Source: Bog-532 sp963742865
GTDB taxonomy: Bacteria > Actinomycetota > Actinomycetes > Streptosporangiales > Streptosporangiaceae
Assembly (NCBI GenBank): GCA_963742865.1
Contig: CAVUNW010000002.1
Location: 66,714-130,713 of the forward strand
Reading direction: 5' to 3'
DNA length: 64,000 nt
Under the pieces are notes generated by a model that saw only the letters and a list, made by a program, of their open reading frames with translations, did not search any database and had not been told where the DNA came from. Shown one piece after another: positions 62,040-64,000 of this stretch (position 1 is its first letter; each line of letters opens with the position of its first letter). Made by a program: the position numbers and the translations under genes.

Positions 62040-62410
62040 GCGCGAGCTCGTGCCGCAGTATGAACCCTCCGATGATCTCGAAGATGCCCATGATGATAAA
62101 CCAGATACCGAGCAGCACAGCCAGGACGTTCAGCGAGGAGGTGGGGCCGACACGACCACGATCCCCGCGATGAGGCTCACCACCCCGAAGACGATCCACC
62201 AGACCCTGCGCTCGCCGGCACCGCCGGAGATCCCCCGATCAGCGCGGCCAACCCCTGGACGATCCAGGTGATGCCGAGGGGGGCACGATGATGCCAAGGA
62301 TCAGGGTCAGGACTCCGAGGAACAACGTCGCCTGCCACGTTCTCGCCAGTACCCCTGGCGTGCGGGGGCGGAGATGTACTCGCGGAACGTGAGTACTCGC
62401 CGGAAACCAT
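62040..62410 (-). pseudogene. HdeD/DUF308-like membrane protein, degraded
   Basis: From ATG 62410 (GGGAG upstream) the family sequence appears in three frames: RTWQATLFLGVLTLILGIIV, then LGITWIVQGLAALIGG, then VWWIVFGVVSLIAGIVVVSA, then LNVLAVLLGIWFIIMGIFEI followed by IGGFILRHELAPRR. These are DUF308 helix pairs. Several indels and a shortened middle leave ~125 codons where ~190 are usual. The 3' limit is approximate. Confidence 0.65.
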
Positions 62411-62620
62411 TGACACTCCCTATTTCGCTTTTCCGGACGAGCGAGCCAACCGGTATCTCTCACCTCGCGCCGGATCGCTGCCTGTGCCACGCAGGCTCGC
62501 ACTCCGGCAGGCGACCCGTCATCACCTACCGGACCGATTCACCTAGGTGGAACTGCTGCCAAAGACCGGCCCGCGAGCCGTCTGAGCGCTAGCAGCGAGG
62601 CACCTAAATGAGACGGTTTC

Positions 62621-63120
62621 TCAGCCGCGGGTTGGGTCGGCGAGGAACGCGAGAAGTCTTGCCCGGTGGCGCTGCGCCATCTGGACCCCCCGCCGATGAC
62701 TGGCGAACGAGCAGACGATTGCCACCGCGCAGGCGATGCCCACGCCCAGGCCAAGGTCATGGTCGGGCAGCTTCGCCGAGAGACCGTGCACTGAGGTGAA
62801 GCCCCACAGCAGGAGCAACGGGGTCATCAGGGCGACGGCCAGCCAGGGAACCAGGACGTAGGGGGTGACCGCGAGCGTCAGCCAGCGCCAGAGCATGCGC
62901 CCTAGCGGCCGGCGATGCTCCCACCGGACCCGCAGCGGCATGGGGTGGTACGGGCAGAGGATCCCCCCCGCGCCGATATCCCGAGCGCGACCGTGCCGAG
63001 CGTGGCATAGGGAGGCCGCAGAGCCCGGCCAAACTCTGCCCGCACAGCGTCACGGAAAGTACGGGGCGGCGATACGACATCGGCGTCAGGCACGGGCCAG
63101 ACCATCAGCCGGAGGGGCAA
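62621..63120 (-). CDS. Unknown membrane protein, one frameshift
   Basis: The start at 63120 overlaps the DUF1622 gene by 16 bp. The first part reads RTFRDAVRAEFGRALRPPYA then TLGTVALGISARG. The second frame (from ~62970) contributes MPLRVRWEHRRPLGRMLWRW, two helices (VTPYVLVPWLAVALMTPLLL, LGVGIACAVAIVCSFASH) and a basic tail. Repaired length is ~165 aa. No family recognised; the overlap suggests co-translation with DUF1622. Confidence 0.55.
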
Positions 63121-63587
63121 TCACGGGTCGGGTTGGACTTCAGCGCGCTGGCCGAGGCCTGGCGGATCCCCCCCACGCCGCTCATCTGTGCTCGCTTCCA
63201 CGGCACAACACCCTCGATCTCGGTCTCCAGCGAGAAACTCAGAACCGTCCTGATCAGGACGATCAGCCCGAGAACCAGGACATTGTCGAGAGTGGGTGCG
63301 ACGGCGACCGTGCGGACAAGGTCGGCCGCCACGAGGATTTCCAGCCCGAGCAGCAGTGTCCCGCCGATAGCCGTGCGCAGCGCCAGATAGCCCTTGGCAG
63401 GCTGGCCTGACCGCCGCCACGCCACCACCGCCAGCACGAACGCCCACACGATGCCGATTACCAGGACCGCTGCACCCAGTGCCTCGAAGCCCTGGGCGAC
63501 ATGATCCATCACCGTGGTGAACGTCTCGGCCGACGGCTGGGCAGAAGGTGCTGCGAGGATCATCTCAGCGTTCCCAGCATGCGCCAC
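63105..63587 (-). CDS. DUF1622 membrane protein
   Basis: 160 aa, ATG 63587. Three helices: FEALGAAVLVIGIVWAFVLA, LRTAIGGTLLLGLEILVAAD and NVLVLGLIVLIRTVLSFSLE. The LGLEILVAADLVRTVAV and IRTVLSFSLETEIEG motifs are the DUF1622 signature. Function unknown, often near other small stress-associated membrane proteins. The ~25-residue C-terminal tail is Lys/Arg/Ser-rich. Confidence 0.85.
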   Translation of the reverse strand: MAHAGNAEMILAAPSAQPSAETFTTVMDHVAQGFEALGAAVLVIGIVWAFVLAVVAWRRSGQPAKGYLALRTAIGGTLLLGLEILVAADLVRTVAVAPTLDNVLVLGLIVLIRTVLSFSLETEIEGVVPWKRAQMSGVGGIRQASASALKSNPTRDCPSG

Positions 63588-63720
63588 CCTCAGTCAGCCC
63601 GGCACGTCGGGCCTTTGGAATGCTGCGGACTCGGCAAAGTTCAGTACGATCACCGCTGACGCGCTCAAGGCGCTTTACCGTAAACTGGTCCTTGACTCGG
63701 GCCTGGTCCTGTTGCTGGGC

Positions 63721-63969
63721 CTACCAGACCGATCGCTCGTGCATCGAGCCGCCGCGGGCGATCAGGTAGACCAGCACGCCAATCAGCGGGATGAACAGCA
63801 CGAACAGGAACCACAGGGCCTTGCCCCAGCCGGACAGGTCAGGGCTGCGGAAGATGTCAATGAACACCGTGATCAGGATCCAGAACCAGATCACCCACAG
63901 GAAGATCTCGAGAATCGTCCAGAAAATGTTCAACAGCGGATAAGAAGATGATGCAGCTGCGAGTACCAT
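63721..63969 (-). CDS. PLDc_N (phospholipase D nuclease N-terminal-like) small membrane protein, probable premature stop
   Basis: 82 aa from ATG 63969 with AAGGAG six bases upstream. Two helices (IFWTILEIFLWVIWFWILIT and GKALWFLFVLFIPLIGVLVY) and the DIFRSPDLSGWGKALW linker are the PLDc_N/SHOCT-type membrane module. The end IARGGSMHERSVW is followed directly by TAG, yet the same frame continues AQQQDQARVKDQF, as in longer relatives (RQAQQQ..). A CAG-to-TAG change may have truncated it. The downstream SHOCT part is not recognisable. Confidence 0.75.
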   Translation of the reverse strand: MVLAAASSSYPLLNIFWTILEIFLWVIWFWILITVFIDIFRSPDLSGWGKALWFLFVLFIPLIGVLVYLIARGGSMHERSVW

Positions 63970-64000
63970 TCGTGCTCCTTAGCACCGGGGAGTTGCCGTG

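Overview
The window is high-GC DNA typical of an actinomycete. The taxonomic call is inference from gene content: three DUF1707 proteins, a mycothiol-dependent maleylpyruvate-isomerase-like enzyme, F420/PPOX-type proteins, a complete tricorn-type protease, a GAP-family membrane protein and DUF6295. A Streptosporangiales-like soil actinomycete would fit. Most genes are chromosomal accessory or stress genes; no rRNA, convincing tRNA, CRISPR array or phage block was seen.

Layout. 0.1-2.7 kb: DUF1707 protein, GAP-family exporter-like protein, and a formylglycine-generating enzyme without a sulfatase nearby. 2.95-4.9 kb: an IS1182-family element with clear inverted repeats. 5-8.3 kb: VOC protein, HhH-GPD glycosylase (both frame-shifted), an array of eight 29-bp hairpin repeats, and a double YbjQ-domain protein. 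8.3-12 kb: a lower-GC island with an unknown membrane-anchored protein, an IS66-family element with a perfect 8-bp target duplication, and two large palindromes. 12-15.6 kb: XRE regulator, phasin-like remnant, polyhydroxyalkanoate (PHA) depolymerase-like hydrolase and fatty acyl-CoA ligase, probably a storage-lipid mobilisation locus. 15.7-21 kb: conjugation ATPase remnant, cytoplasmic GH5 glycosidase, PfpI protein, S66 peptidase remnant, DUF1810, MDMPI, PPOX and a truncated flavin reductase. 21-25.6 kb: alpha-hydroxy-acid oxidase and the tricorn-type protease.

25.7-29.6 kb: an ABC exporter and DesK/NarL-type two-component operon. 29.9-34.3 kb: gamma-glutamyltransferase, DUF4232 lipoprotein, DUF885 metallopeptidase-like protein. 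34.4-38.1 kb: a substrate-binding lipoprotein upstream of a CitA/DcuS-type two-component pair, with no permease or ATPase. 38.3-42.7 kb: PCuAC-like lipoprotein, a MmyB-type regulator divergent from an MFS exporter, and an AbiEi-like/DUF559 fusion behind a perfect 20-bp inverted repeat. 42.7-49.7 kb: MMPL transporter, two DUF1707 proteins, a second beta-clamp-like gene with a low-complexity insert, DUF6295 and dienelactone hydrolase. 49.9-57.2 kb: aldo/keto reductase, MarR regulator with a double palindromic operator and its DHA2 exporter, then a MacB-like ABC pair. 57.4-64 kb: PPOX, cupin, GH57 and a string of small membrane proteins (DUF1206, HdeD-like, DUF1622, PLDc_N), resembling an actinobacterial general-stress cluster, much of it broken.

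A striking feature is the number of otherwise well-conserved genes split by single-base indels (at least 14 loci), next to long intact genes of up to 1095 codons. Some lie in C or G runs, which suggests uncorrected sequencing indels. Others come with truncations or lost segments (S66, flavin reductase, HdeD, conjugation ATPase, MFS fragment) and look like real decay. No single wholly new system is demonstrable. The best leads are the 29-bp hairpin array, the binding-protein/two-component locus, the beta-clamp variant, the AbiEi-DUF559 fusion with its palindrome, and the island palindromes at 11.5 kb.
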